A DNA stretch of 64,000 nucleotides, taken from NCBI GenBank assembly GCA_947499955.1, contig CANMQI010000014.1, positions 124,001-188,000 on the forward strand, in the 5' to 3' direction. The translations under genes and the position numbers were made by a program. Positions 10,301 to 18,974 of this stretch are shown piece after piece. Positions within the stretch are counted from its first letter, which is position 1. Each line of letters opens with the position of its first letter. Source of the DNA: an uncultured Granulosicoccus sp. Its GTDB lineage: Bacteria; Pseudomonadota; Gammaproteobacteria; Granulosicoccales; Granulosicoccaceae. The notes below the pieces were generated by a model. The model did not search any database. It was given only the letters and a program-made list of their open reading frames with translations, and was not told where the DNA came from.

Positions 10301-10924
10301 ATTCAGCGTCGACGCCAGGTCCAGCGGGTAGTCACCCTCGAGCGTGACCGTGCCGTCTACTCTGGCATCGTAATCCTGATAGGCCAGGGACAGCTCGTCG
10401 ATGGTGAGTTCGCTGCCTTGGGTTCTGGCAGAGAGGCGGATGTTCTCCAGTACCTGCACGGGAGCATCACCGGGCGCCTGGAAAGTCAGCTTGCGTATGA
10501 GGATCTCATCGGCGGTGATGTCGATGGGCAACGTGATGTCGGGCAGTTGTATGGGACCGGTGGTTTCCTCGTCTGGCGTGGTCTCTGTGGCGAAGGTCTC
10601 GACAGTCAGTTCGTCGATGATGATTCTGTCGAGACAGAATTCGCGGTGTCCCAGGCAGGAGAGTCGCCATTCGGAGTCCAGGCCGCGGGCGTTGATGGCG
10701 ATGGTCTCATTGCTGAAGTCCACTTCATCGCTGACGAGCCCCTTGGCGAGGTTGCCATCGATATTGCCCAGGTGCAGCCCGTCGATTCGCTTCGTCAACT
10801 GCGTGGTGACGGTGTTGAAACCGGTGTCGGTTCCCAACAGAAACGCGACTGCGCCGACAATGAGAAGCACCAGTACCAGAAGAACCAGGATCGATCGGCC
10901 GAGCCACTTGATGAGTTTTTTCAT
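7382..10924 (-). CDS. tamB: Translocation and assembly module protein TamB
   Basis: TamB is a very long inner-membrane-anchored periplasmic protein that works with TamA in outer-membrane protein assembly; related AsmA-like proteins move phospholipids to the outer membrane. The 1180-residue protein has one N-terminal membrane helix (about residues 9-31), then long beta-rich repeats with many xLxG-type strands, and a C-terminal TamB/DUF490 domain from about residue 830 to the end, where it finishes in an amphipathic strand with a final Phe (YSFSF). Its start lies 2 bp after the tamA stop, so the pair forms an operon in the order tamA-tamB. Confidence 0.95.
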   Translation of the reverse strand: MKKLIKWLGRSILVLLVLVLLIVGAVAFLLGTDTGFNTVTTQLTKRIDGLHLGNIDGNLAKGLVSDEVDFSNETIAINARGLDSEWRLSCLGHREFCLDRIIIDELTVETFATETTPDEETTGPIQLPDITLPIDITADEILIRKLTFQAPGDAPVQVLENIRLSARTQGSELTIDELSLAYQDYDARVDGTVTLEGDYPLDLASTLNAADLIPDELPEGEGAQPASVALQLGNSLRQLDIDMTVSGVVEASLSGKVQPLEKDLPASLMLVSDRLGWPIQSNTQVQADNVSLGVDGTLDDYQLTLGADVDGEQLPTTKIALSGAVNTERLSLPGIDIRTLGGTAKASANVSWKDLLQWDTQWTLKNIDPSLQVPDVSGKLNGTLRASGRVEDGNWTLELPKANISGTLRNYPFSLDAVVSKGLDNVWLIDKVLLNNDQNQINARGKVSDRWDIKALIKLPQLQNLMPELAGGFNAELSMSGPLATPDVDLNATSSVVKYNDLVVQGVSIKAGIEELFAKQSSLIVAIGTLQSGTQVVQNTRLTLTGQRDEHQLRFFADGPDATTIDLLAQGSLNDQFDWDGSLESVELEVPAHDIRLNQPTALSWNNTTKKFAVDAHCWTTEGSNLCLENKVVAEASGHATITLDQYALNRLNAFMPAETTLLGSLQMNADIDWGEDQPGGFSARINTRVIDGGARVSDADDNPVSFTYDELSLDTQINPQLVTAELNLSSQNLGQANIALEMDPSGETKPITGTVSLDGLDIRMAKAFLPEFDEIRGDISLDGKLSGQLTDPRFDGELVLDDPILRAEMLPLTLSGGRIVTTVKGKRAIIDGELNSDDGLIVIEGSANWQDLAAWRADVDLNGKKLNLQSDPLQESEVNHQIQIRARPGVIRISGDIEIPMASIDVEDLPQGAASVSSDVVIVEDIEENRREEAANPPSETKLQMALNVSLGDEVNLSAYGLTARLTGDMDVRMNSPKPVQLGGEIEVVDGIYKQYGQNLKADGQILFVGPVNQTRLAIDAVREIDTEDPARTAGLHITGTVADPEITLFTEPDDKTEDAILSYIVLGRDINETNDQEANLLATAALALTVKGGRNIAGGIANALGVQDFALETRGSGDDTELVVSGRLNDRLLLRYGRSVFETTSTLYLRYDLTKKLYLEAAQGAVEQAVDIFYSFSF

Positions 10925-10926
10925 GG

Positions 10927-12687
10927 CTACAGATCCGGCCCGAGTGACAGGTGAATTCGAAATCCACCGGTGTTGTCAGGGTCATCGATAGGCGCGGCGA
11001 TATCGATACGAAAAGGGCCGACAGGCGATTGCCAGCGTAGCCCGACACCTGCACCCACGGAATAGCCCGTGCTGTATCTGTTGAAGGCACGGCCGGCGTC
11101 GGTGAAGATGGCACCGCTCCAGCGATCCAGAAAACGATAGTTGTATTCGATGCTGGCAACTTCCAGGAAGCGACCACCAATGGCCTCACCCTCGGAGTTC
11201 TTCGGCGAGATATCCTTGTAACTGAAGCCTCGTACACTTCGATCACCACCGGCAAAGAACCGCTGGGTGACGGGCACACGCGGATAGTCATTGGACTGAA
11301 TGACGCCGTACTGCACCGTGCCGATGAGTGTGTTGCGATCCGAGATGGCTCGCAGATAGCGAAACCTGCCCGTGGCCTTCAGAAAGTCGATGGTCGACAG
11401 GGCTGCCTTGGACCCTGCCATGATCTGGAAGCTGGCCGACTGACCCCAGGTAGGGAACGGTGATCCCTTGCTGCGAGTGCGGCTGTAACTGACGCCGGGT
11501 AGTACCAGGTCGGTGGTCTGTTCTTCGCCACTGTCGCCCGCCGTGAAGGTCTCACGTTCCCAGCGCAGGAATATCGACTCTATCCATTGGGAGGAGGTTC
11601 TCGAGACACGCTGGAAATTCAGTGTGCTCAGAAACGAGTCGGTGTCTCCGGTCGTGTCGTTGAGCAGGCCGTATTCGATACCCCAGTAATTATACAAGGG
11701 CTCGTTGCGACGCGGAATCCGATAGCCGATACTGGCGTTCTGCAGATCCTTGGAAACCCCGAATTTCGTCGAGATGGAGTGTCCTCGACGGTTGATCAAG
11801 GGTTTGTCCCAATTCAGCTTGACTCGGGGTCCGGTGTCGGTCGAATAACCCAGACCGACGGCCACTTCGTTGTCATCACGAGTTTTCAGGTTCACCTTGA
11901 CGGGCACGCGTGTACCGTAGCGACGATCCTGTTGTGGGATGACCCGAACGCTCTGGAAATAACCACTGTTCTGCAAATTCTGCGTCAACTCACCGATCAG
12001 GCCGGATTCGTAGGGGTCCCCGGTTTCAAAGGGTAACCAGCGTTCGAGAAAGGTGCGGCTGAAGATGTTCTGTTCGAAGATGATGTCGCCAAAGGTGTAG
12101 CGCGGTCCGCTGACAGCGATCAGCGTGATGTCGGCCGTCAGCTTGCGCCGACTCACCCGAACGGTAGATTCCGTGAATTCGAACTGGAAATAGCCCAGAT
12201 CCTGCGCCTGATCCAGCAGTGTGGATTTGGTGGATTCATACTGACCAGAGACGAAAATATTGCCTTTCCTTATCGGCAGATCGTCCAGTACACGAATGTA
12301 GGAGGGGTCGTCCTGCGCCTCGCCCTGAATCTGGATGTTGATGGTGTTGACCCGGACCGGGTCATTGGGGGTGACCTTGATGGTCACAACGGTCTTGTCC
12401 CGGGCCTTGTCCGTCTGGTCGGATACCTGGATATCGGCAGCGTAGTAACCCAGGGCGTTGAGGGCCGCAGCGCTTTGTTCCGGCAGGGCTGCAATGTAGC
12501 GGCGGTATCTACGGGCTTCCTCGACCGGCGGGGGCTTGCCGACCACCAATTCGATATTTTCCTTGAGATCGCCCTTGACACCGGTCACTGCGAGTGTGGT
12601 TTCAGCCAGAACCTCTCCCAGCGGCATCAGCGCCAGCAGGCATAGAGCAACAAACGCATTGATCGAGTTGAAGGCAGTGCTTTTCAC
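10927..12687 (-). CDS. tamA: Translocation and assembly module outer-membrane protein TamA
   Basis: TamA is an Omp85-family barrel with N-terminal POTRA domains that assembles outer-membrane proteins together with TamB. I chose the GTG at 12687 because it begins a proper signal peptide (VKSTAFNSINAF... ending near LAE); the frame stays open to 12825, but those 46 extra residues are basic and cysteine-containing and do not look like a signal sequence. POTRA repeats occupy roughly the first 240 residues, and a surface-antigen barrel with alternating strands follows to the end. The Omp85 hallmark motif region GGDRSVRGF is clear. The protein is about 586 residues, close to E. coli TamA (577). Confidence 0.93.
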   Translation of the reverse strand: MKSTAFNSINAFVALCLLALMPLGEVLAETTLAVTGVKGDLKENIELVVGKPPPVEEARRYRRYIAALPEQSAAALNALGYYAADIQVSDQTDKARDKTVVTIKVTPNDPVRVNTINIQIQGEAQDDPSYIRVLDDLPIRKGNIFVSGQYESTKSTLLDQAQDLGYFQFEFTESTVRVSRRKLTADITLIAVSGPRYTFGDIIFEQNIFSRTFLERWLPFETGDPYESGLIGELTQNLQNSGYFQSVRVIPQQDRRYGTRVPVKVNLKTRDDNEVAVGLGYSTDTGPRVKLNWDKPLINRRGHSISTKFGVSKDLQNASIGYRIPRRNEPLYNYWGIEYGLLNDTTGDTDSFLSTLNFQRVSRTSSQWIESIFLRWERETFTAGDSGEEQTTDLVLPGVSYSRTRSKGSPFPTWGQSASFQIMAGSKAALSTIDFLKATGRFRYLRAISDRNTLIGTVQYGVIQSNDYPRVPVTQRFFAGGDRSVRGFSYKDISPKNSEGEAIGGRFLEVASIEYNYRFLDRWSGAIFTDAGRAFNRYSTGYSVGAGVGLRWQSPVGPFRIDIAAPIDDPDNTGGFRIHLSLGPDL

Positions 12688-13124
12688 GAAGATCTGGTTA
12701 CCGGTGGTGAGGCCGCAGTACAGACAATGCCTTCTGATCCGATAGAAGCTGACAGGCCGTCGCAAATCAGGTTCCGGCGATGGGTCTCGTGCTTTGTACG
12801 AATGAATGCAAGAGCTGTACTCCACTCGGTAGTATGTTCGTGTTGCAACTGCTTTTGTGATCGATCCAACGATTTAGAGTTCCGTCATCCGGCTGTAATC
12901 AGTTTGGCAGTGAGGGAGTGGCGGCGTCATATTCGAACAGGGCTTTGTAAATGTTACATGCTCGGGGTGGTTGAAGCAGGCAATACCCTTCGATCAAGAG
13001 TGCGCTTCTGTCCCGGCACACAGCACAGACGATGGCCACGACAGAAGCTTGATTGCAACGAATCAGTGACCGGCTGACAAGTTGTATGACCTGCCTGCCG
13101 GGTGTCCCAACGCGTGAGGGGCAA
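12688..13124. other. Intergenic stretch between tamA and wecC
   Basis: Both flanking genes are on the minus strand. If tamA starts at 12687 the gap is 437 bp. It should hold the tamA promoter, but I see no convincing -35/-10 pair, terminator hairpin or small gene. The short open frames here look non-coding. Confidence 0.4.
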
Positions 13125-14375
13125 CTATCGCCACATTCCCCGTGTGTCTATGACCACGGTTTCATTCAGCGAGGTGTGATCCAGAGTCTTGAATTCAGTG
13201 TGATCGACCAGCCCAAGAACAATATCCGCATCCTTGAGTGCTTCATTCGCGGATACCAGGGTCACCGCAGAATTATCAGCGAGGCTTTTGGGTAGCTCAT
13301 CAATGTTGGGTTCTACGATCAGCAGCTTGCCAATGCCTTCTTCTGCCAGTCGGAGAACGATATGTAGTGCGGGGCTTTCGCGAAGATCATCGATATTCGC
13401 CTTGAATGACAGCCCGAAACAGGCAATCCGCGGTGTCTTGAAGCGGTCGGCTCTTTCCAGCACCTTGCGAACGACATGCTCCGGCTTCGAGTCATTGACT
13501 TCACGAGCTGTCCGGATCAGGCGTGCAAGCTCTGGGGCGGAATCCACGATGAACCAGGGGTCGATGGCAATGCAGTGACCGCCCACACCAGGGCCTGGTG
13601 TGAGGATGTTGACTCTGGGGTGGCGATTGGCGAGCTCGATGAGTTCCCAGACATTGACGCCCAACGGGTCACATACCAGTGACATCTCGTTGGCGAAAGC
13701 AATGTTGACATCGCGATAGGCATTTTCAGTCAGCTTGCACAGTTCGGCGGTTCGGGCGCTGGTCACGATGCACTCGCCCTTGACGAAGATGCGATACAGC
13801 TCGGATGCACGCTCCGCACAATGACTGGTCATGCCACCAATGACCCGATCGTTGTTGACCAGCTCCTGCAGCACCTGACCCGGCAGAACTCGTTCCGGAC
13901 AGTAGGCAATCTGTACATCGGCCGCCGCACCGGCACTTTGCGGAAAGCTGAGGTCAGGCCTTTCAGCGGCCAGCCAGTCTGCCAGGCGCTCGGTGGTACC
14001 GACTGGGCTGGTCGACTCGAGAACCACCAGGTTGCCTTTTTCGAGTACCGGGGCGAGTGCCATGGCTGCTGATTTGATATAGGACAGGTCTGGCGTGCGG
14101 TCATCATTGAAGGGGGTGGGAACAGCGACCAGAAATGCATCTGCCGGTTCTGGCGTAGTCGTGGCTCTGAGGTTGCCAGTGGTGACCACGCTGCGTACGA
14201 CGATGTCGAGATCGGGTTCGACAATATGCACGGCACCCTTGTTGATCGTGTCGACAGCATGCTGATTGACATCGATACCGATGACCTGGATGCCACGCGA
14301 TGCAATGATGGCGGCGGTCGGCAATCCGATATAGCCGAGTCCGATCATTCCCACTGTGTTGATTGACTTCTGCAT
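13125..14375 (-). CDS. wecC: UDP-N-acetyl-D-mannosaminuronate dehydrogenase
   Basis: The enzyme oxidises UDP-ManNAc to UDP-ManNAcA with NAD+, for surface polysaccharide (enterobacterial-common-antigen-like, capsule or O-antigen). The ATG at 14375 starts directly before the Rossmann fold (VGMIGLGYIGLPTAA); the frame is open to 14438, but that would run into wecB. The catalytic cysteine is C268 in GVGGHCIAIDPWF, and the central helix has the KLTENAYRDVNIAFANE motif. At 416 residues it matches the E. coli enzyme (420). It lies 10 bp downstream of wecB, which makes its substrate. Confidence 0.95.
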   Translation of the reverse strand: MQKSINTVGMIGLGYIGLPTAAIIASRGIQVIGIDVNQHAVDTINKGAVHIVEPDLDIVVRSVVTTGNLRATTTPEPADAFLVAVPTPFNDDRTPDLSYIKSAAMALAPVLEKGNLVVLESTSPVGTTERLADWLAAERPDLSFPQSAGAAADVQIAYCPERVLPGQVLQELVNNDRVIGGMTSHCAERASELYRIFVKGECIVTSARTAELCKLTENAYRDVNIAFANEMSLVCDPLGVNVWELIELANRHPRVNILTPGPGVGGHCIAIDPWFIVDSAPELARLIRTAREVNDSKPEHVVRKVLERADRFKTPRIACFGLSFKANIDDLRESPALHIVLRLAEEGIGKLLIVEPNIDELPKSLADNSAVTLVSANEALKDADIVLGLVDHTEFKTLDHTSLNETVVIDTRGMWR

Positions 14376-14385
14376 TCCTATGTAC

Positions 14386-15507
14386 TTATCCGTGTAGTAG
14401 TTTGTCAATGATTTGCTGGCAAGCAGTACCGTCACCATAGGGGTTGAGTGACTGGCTCATGGATTTCCAGCTGTCCTCGTCATCCAGCAATCGACAAACT
14501 GCTGTCACGATGGCTTTCTGATTGGTACCCACCAGGGCGACAGTACCTGCACCAACGGCTTCAGGGCGTTCAGTGGTGTCACGCATGACAAGCACCGGTT
14601 TGCCAAGCGAGGGAGCTTCCTCCTGAATACCTCCGCTGTCCGTCAGAATGATATGGCTCTGCTTCATCAGATAGGTAAATGCTGGGTAACCCTGTGAGGG
14701 AATGAGATGCACATTCGTCAGATCGCGCAGATGCCGATTGACGGGCTCCTGCACATTCGGGTTAAGGTGTACCGGGTAGATTATCTGTACGTCATCGCGT
14801 TGAGCCAGTTCGGCAATGGCCTTGCAGATGTTCTCGAAGCCTTCGCCGAAGTTCTCGCGTCGGTGTCCGGTGACAAGAACCAGCTTGCGCGCAGGGTCGA
14901 GCTCAGGGAGTGACTGCAGAATCGAACCTCTCAATTCGGCGTCCTCATCCAGTCGTTTACTGACGTCGAACAAGGCATCGATGACGGTGTTGCCGGTCAC
15001 GCTTATCGTGTCTTCAGCAACCCCTTCGCGGATGAGGTTCTGGCGTGACGATGAGGTGGGTGCATAGTGATGCGCTGCCAGTGCCGCTGTCAGCTTGCGG
15101 TTGCCTTCCTCTGGCCACGGAGACATCAGATTGCCTGTTCGCAGACCGGCTTCCACATGATGCACCGGGATCTGGCTGTAGTAGGCTGCCAGTGTCGTGG
15201 CAAAAGTGGTGTTTGTGTCGCCGTGCACCAGAATAAGGTCTGGACGATCGCGATCAAAAGTTTCCCTGAGGCCCTGCATGACTCCGGTTGTCACATCAAT
15301 GAGATCTTGACCGGCTTTCATGATCCCCAGATCGATGTCAGGAGTCATTTCAAATAATGACATGACCTGATCAAGCATCTCTCGGTGCTGTCCTGTCGAG
15401 CACAGTACTGTGCGAAATTCAGTGCGAGACTTCATGCGTTTCACCAGTGGAGCCATCTTGATAGCCTCCGGGCGCGTGCCGCATACAACCATGATCATCC
15501 GTTTCAC
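14386..15507 (-). CDS. wecB: UDP-N-acetylglucosamine 2-epimerase (non-hydrolysing)
   Basis: WecB interconverts UDP-GlcNAc and UDP-ManNAc, the step before WecC. The 373-residue protein begins MKRMIMVVCGTRPEAIKMAP and contains the family motifs HVEAGLRTG, VTGHRRENFG and TDSGGIQEEA, which carry the substrate-binding and catalytic acidic residues. Length is normal. No glycosyltransferase, flippase or polymerase gene lies next to the pair in this window, so the polymer receiving ManNAcA is unknown. Confidence 0.97.
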   Translation of the reverse strand: MKRMIMVVCGTRPEAIKMAPLVKRMKSRTEFRTVLCSTGQHREMLDQVMSLFEMTPDIDLGIMKAGQDLIDVTTGVMQGLRETFDRDRPDLILVHGDTNTTFATTLAAYYSQIPVHHVEAGLRTGNLMSPWPEEGNRKLTAALAAHHYAPTSSSRQNLIREGVAEDTISVTGNTVIDALFDVSKRLDEDAELRGSILQSLPELDPARKLVLVTGHRRENFGEGFENICKAIAELAQRDDVQIIYPVHLNPNVQEPVNRHLRDLTNVHLIPSQGYPAFTYLMKQSHIILTDSGGIQEEAPSLGKPVLVMRDTTERPEAVGAGTVALVGTNQKAIVTAVCRLLDDEDSWKSMSQSLNPYGDGTACQQIIDKLLHG

Positions 15508-15810
15508 TGAAATTCTCTCATTTCAAAACTCTACGACATTGCCCGAACAATCGGAACCCGATATTCCGCGTTGACTCAGCGGAGCTTCAAGTTTTCCCGG
15601 GGAGATTCAGATCTTGCCGGCATCGGAAGGATGCACTGTTTCGTGGCAAGGGACTGCCGGGTCCGCCACAGAAACTACAGATTCATAGTTCGCGAGACCG
15701 CTCTTCCGTGCACATCTTAAACAATTGCGCCTTGACACCGTAGTTTATGGCACTAGCACGATGGCCAGTAACGACCGGGAATAAAACCATTGCTTTCCTG
15801 CAAAATGAAA
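15508..15810. other. Intergenic stretch upstream of wecB
   Basis: This 303-bp gap separates glpE from wecB, both minus strand, so the wecB promoter should lie here. No ops/JUMPstart element (GGCGGTAG) was found on the minus strand. A plus-strand TTGACA-16 nt-TAGCAC pair near 15733-15760 has no gene after it and is probably chance. Confidence 0.4.
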
Positions 15811-16152
15811 TCAATCAGGCTCACAATCATCCGGAAACCGCGCTGCCCACTCAGCATAGCCGCCATCAAGGCTGTACACCTGCGCAAAGCCCTTTTCGGC
15901 AAGATAGGCGCCGGCGCTCTGGCTCATGTTGCCGTGGTAGCAACAGACAACCAGCGGGATATCCTGATCGGTATTATCGATATAGGACTGTATTCCACCA
16001 TTATCCATATGGACGGCATCAGTGATATGCCCCACGCGAAAGCTGTCTTCATCCCGGATATCGATCACATTGACCTCGTGGTCTGACATCATCTGGTGTG
16101 CGTCGTCGACTGACAGGCGAGCGTATTGAGACATGAAATTCTTGTTTTCCAT
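15811..16152 (-). CDS. glpE: Thiosulfate sulfurtransferase GlpE (single-domain rhodanese)
   Basis: This is a small cytosolic rhodanese moving sulfane sulfur from thiosulfate to cyanide or a thiol acceptor such as thioredoxin. It has 113 residues with the active-site loop C-Y-H-G-N-M-S (Cys at about 71), nearly the CYHGNSS loop of E. coli GlpE, and typical rhodanese motifs VIDIRDEDSFRVGH and LDGGYAEW. An internal ATG six codons in (MSQYARLS) may be the true start. It is divergent from truD. Confidence 0.92.
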   Translation of the reverse strand: MENKNFMSQYARLSVDDAHQMMSDHEVNVIDIRDEDSFRVGHITDAVHMDNGGIQSYIDNTDQDIPLVVCCYHGNMSQSAGAYLAEKGFAQVYSLDGGYAEWAARFPDDCEPD

Positions 16153-16238
16153 ATGGATCCGTCGCGCATTGTACTATTCAACTGCGCCGTACATCGGCTT
16201 CCCCTCTTTCACAAATCTCTGTCGGAACCGATCCGCCC

Positions 16239-17333
16239 ATGACTGCAACGCCTCCCGCTCTGGGGCCCTCTCTGTTTTCTGCGTTATACAAGGTGCGCGC
16301 CAGTGACTTTCGGGTCGACGAAGTGCTGGACATCGACGCCGATGGTGCCGGTGAGCACTGGTTGCTGCATATCGAGAAAACCGCGACCAACACCGATGAA
16401 GTGGCCAGTCTGCTGGAGAAGGCGTGCTCGGTAGGTTCCGCCGATATCGGTTTGTCGGGCATGAAGGACCGCCACGCGGTGACGACGCAGTGGTTCAGCG
16501 TGCGCTCGCCCATGCCAATCGAGGTGATCGAGCAGGCGCTGCAGGCGTTCAATGAGCAGCAGGCAGCATCGGAGGACGCCAGTGGCAAGCAGCTCCGACT
16601 GATCGATAGCGCCCGTCATTCGCGCAAGCTGCGCCGCGGCACGCACAGTGCCAATGCCTTCGTCATCGTGTTGCGTGAGGTGCAAGCCATCGCGCCCTTC
16701 GAGGCTGACAATCTGGTGGCCATTGTCGAACAGCGGCTCGAACAACTCGTGCAGTGCGGTTTTCCCAACTACATCGGCCCGCAGCGATTCGGGCGAGGTG
16801 GCCAGAATCTGGTGCGTGCCAGACAATGGTTCCGCCAGCCGAAGAAGCGCACCTCTCGCCAGCAACGTAGCCTGTGGTTGTCTGCAGCACGCAGCGAATT
16901 GTTCAATCAGGTCTGCAGCGCGAGGGTCGAGAACGATAGCTGGCAGCAATTGCTTGCAGGCGAACCGGCAGCGCTGGCCGGCAGTCGCAGTTTCTTCGAT
17001 TCGGATACGGATTCGGCTGAGGACCTGACTGTACGGTTGGCCAATTTCGATATCCACCCCAGTGCCCCCTGGTGGGGACGTGGCCGAACGCTGGCCAAGG
17101 CCGACTGTGCGGAGTTCGAGGCCGTGATTCTGAATGCAGAGGCCGACCTGTGTGCCGGGCTGGAGAAGGCCGGACTGCCGCAGGAAAGGCGTGCCTTGCG
17201 TGCACGCGCGGCCGATCTACAGCACAAATGGCTGGATGAGCGAACATTGCAGCTCGGGTTCCACTTGTCACCGGGTGTATTTGCCACCACCTTGCTGCGG
17301 GAAATCGGCCTGTGTACGGAACCGGAACGATAA
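16239..17333 (+). CDS. truD: tRNA pseudouridine(13) synthase TruD
   Basis: TruD isomerises U13 in tRNA-Glu to pseudouridine. The catalytic Asp is D77 in GMKDRHAVTTQW, and NYIGPQRFGRGGQN further on is the second signature. The 364-residue length is typical (E. coli 349). In many gammaproteobacteria truD sits between ispF and surE; here its neighbours are glpE (divergent) and djlA, so that cluster is broken up. Confidence 0.96.
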   Translation: MTATPPALGPSLFSALYKVRASDFRVDEVLDIDADGAGEHWLLHIEKTATNTDEVASLLEKACSVGSADIGLSGMKDRHAVTTQWFSVRSPMPIEVIEQALQAFNEQQAASEDASGKQLRLIDSARHSRKLRRGTHSANAFVIVLREVQAIAPFEADNLVAIVEQRLEQLVQCGFPNYIGPQRFGRGGQNLVRARQWFRQPKKRTSRQQRSLWLSAARSELFNQVCSARVENDSWQQLLAGEPAALAGSRSFFDSDTDSAEDLTVRLANFDIHPSAPWWGRGRTLAKADCAEFEAVILNAEADLCAGLEKAGLPQERRALRARAADLQHKWLDERTLQLGFHLSPGVFATTLLREIGLCTEPER

Positions 17334-17434
17334 TCCCGTTTCAGTGACAGATGTTGTACGGTTCCGCGTGGTAAACGGGAGCTTTCATGGTCCGACCACT
17401 GGTCGAGACCGATTCAAATCGAGGTTGTATCGAG

Positions 17435-18310
17435 ATGGTGTGGGGAAAACTGCTGGGCGGTACGTTCGGTTTCATGATTGGTGGGCCACTGGGCGCCGTG
17501 CTGGGAGCCGCGCTGGGGCATACCTTCGACAAGGGCATGAATCTGCAGCTGTCGCAGGATACTGCCGACGAAGATCTGCCGCCCGGAGACGCCGAACGCA
17601 TCAAGATGGCGTTCTTCACGGCTACATTCTCGGTCATGGGCTATATCGCCAAGGCCGATGGCAAGGTCGACAAGTCCGAGATTGCGCTGGCCGAGGCATT
17701 GATGTCGCGCATGAATCTGGATGCCGAATTACGGGCCGCGGCCATCAAGCTCTTCAATGAGGGCAAGCAGGAAGGGTTTGACGCCGAGGCTCTGGTGCTG
17801 CAGTTCCGACAGGAGTGCCAGCGCCGCACCAGTCTCTATCGCATGTTCGTGGAGATACTCATCCAGGCATCCCTGGCCGATGGTGTCATGGCGCCTGAAG
17901 AGGAAGCGGCACTGATGAAGGTGGCCGGCATTCTCGGTTTTTCGGAGTACTCGTTCAGACAGCTGGAGATGCTGGTGCGTTTCAGCATGGGTGCGGACCA
18001 GTCTGCCGGTACCGGACGCGGTTATGGGGCAGGGCGTGGCACCGGGCCAGGAGCACAGGGGCGTAGTCGGAACCAGGGTTCACCGGGTGTCGAGCGCATG
18101 AGCCTGGCGGATGCCTTTCAGGTGCTGGGTGTGCAGTCGTCCGACGACAAGTCGTCGGTCAAGCGCGCCTATCGACGACTCATGAGTCAACATCATCCGG
18201 ACAAGCTGGTCTCCAAGGGCTTGCCGGACGAGATGATCAAGTTGGCGACCGACAAGACTCAGCACATACAGAAAGCCTATGAGCGTATCAAGGAGAGCAA
18301 GGGCTGGTAG
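17435..18310 (+). CDS. djlA: Membrane-anchored DnaJ-like co-chaperone DjlA
   Basis: DjlA stimulates DnaK from the inner membrane, with its J domain in the cytosol. I chose the ATG at 17435 (GAGG 10 bp upstream) because it starts MVWGKLLGG followed by a glycine-rich membrane segment (about residues 8-30, dimerising helix in E. coli). The frame is open back to 17387. A TerB-like helical domain occupies about residues 50-180, then a Gly/Arg linker, and a C-terminal J domain with HHPD at 253-256. Length 291 residues versus 271 in E. coli. Its stop codon overlaps the first copy of a 38-bp tandem repeat. Confidence 0.93.
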   Translation: MVWGKLLGGTFGFMIGGPLGAVLGAALGHTFDKGMNLQLSQDTADEDLPPGDAERIKMAFFTATFSVMGYIAKADGKVDKSEIALAEALMSRMNLDAELRAAAIKLFNEGKQEGFDAEALVLQFRQECQRRTSLYRMFVEILIQASLADGVMAPEEEAALMKVAGILGFSEYSFRQLEMLVRFSMGADQSAGTGRGYGAGRGTGPGAQGRSRNQGSPGVERMSLADAFQVLGVQSSDDKSSVKRAYRRLMSQHHPDKLVSKGLPDEMIKLATDKTQHIQKAYERIKESKGW

Positions 18311-18422
18311 CTGACGGCAGCCTTCAAACCTCGTTCAGTCGAGGGGAGCTGAAGGCAGTCTTCAAACTTCGTTGAGTCGAGGGTAGCTGCAGGCAGTCTT
18401 CAAACTTCGTTCAGTCGAGGCA
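18309..18422. repeat. 38-bp tandem repeat, three copies, between djlA and moaB
   Basis: Copies start at 18309, 18347 and 18385 with an exact 38-bp period. Each begins AGCTG and contains TTCAAAC then CGTT and AGTCGAGG; pairwise differences are a few bases. The third copy contains the last codons and stop of moaB (minus strand), so the other two look like duplicated moaB tails extending to the djlA stop. Confidence 0.9.
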
Positions 18423-18927
18423 TCAGCTGGACCAGATTGCAAGGCTTGGTGCGGGCATCCAGCTGATGTGAGATCAGCTTGTCCCAGGCGGTCATGCAGG
18501 CGCCGCTGGAGCCGGGCAGTACGAACAGATACGTCGCATTGGCAACACCTGCCACGGTGCGTGATTGCAGGGTGGATGTCTTGATGTCGTCATAGGAGAG
18601 CACTCGGAACATTTCGCCGAAGCCTTCGATCTCCTTGTCCATGAGCGGTTTGATGGCCTCTGGAGTGCCATCACGTCCGGTGATGCCCGTGCCGCCGGTG
18701 GTCAGCACTACGTCAACTTCCGGGTCGGCGATCCAGCGCGACACCACGGCACGAATGGCGTACTTGTCGTCACGAACCAGCGCTTTGTCGTGATGCAGGT
18801 GACCGGACTCGGTCAGCGCCGTCACCAGTTTTTTTCCCGAAACATCTTCCTCTTCCGTCCGGGTGTCGGAGATGGTGAGTACCGCAATGTTAAGCGGCTT
18901 GAATTTACTGAAATTTGTATTGCTCAT
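18400..18927 (-). CDS. moaB: Molybdenum cofactor biosynthesis protein MoaB (MogA/MoaB family)
   Basis: A 175-residue protein of the molybdopterin-binding MogA/MoaB fold. It starts with [17 protein letters not shown] and has the signature [17 protein letters not shown] followed by the FGEMFR motif, which fits MoaB more closely than MogA. Family enzymes adenylylate molybdopterin; the E. coli MoaB itself is reported as inactive, so activity cannot be assumed. No other moa/moe gene lies in the window. The gene is convergent with djlA, and its 3' end is part of a tandem repeat. Confidence 0.9.
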   Translation of the reverse strand: MSNTNFSKFKPLNIAVLTISDTRTEEEDVSGKKLVTALTESGHLHHDKALVRDDKYAIRAVVSRWIADPEVDVVLTTGGTGITGRDGTPEAIKPLMDKEIEGFGEMFRVLSYDDIKTSTLQSRTVAGVANATYLFVLPGSSGACMTAWDKLISHQLDARTKPCNLVQLMPRLNEV

Positions 18928-18974
18928 AGTGATGCATATTCAACATGACAAGGGCTCGCGCCTGTTAGACTTCG

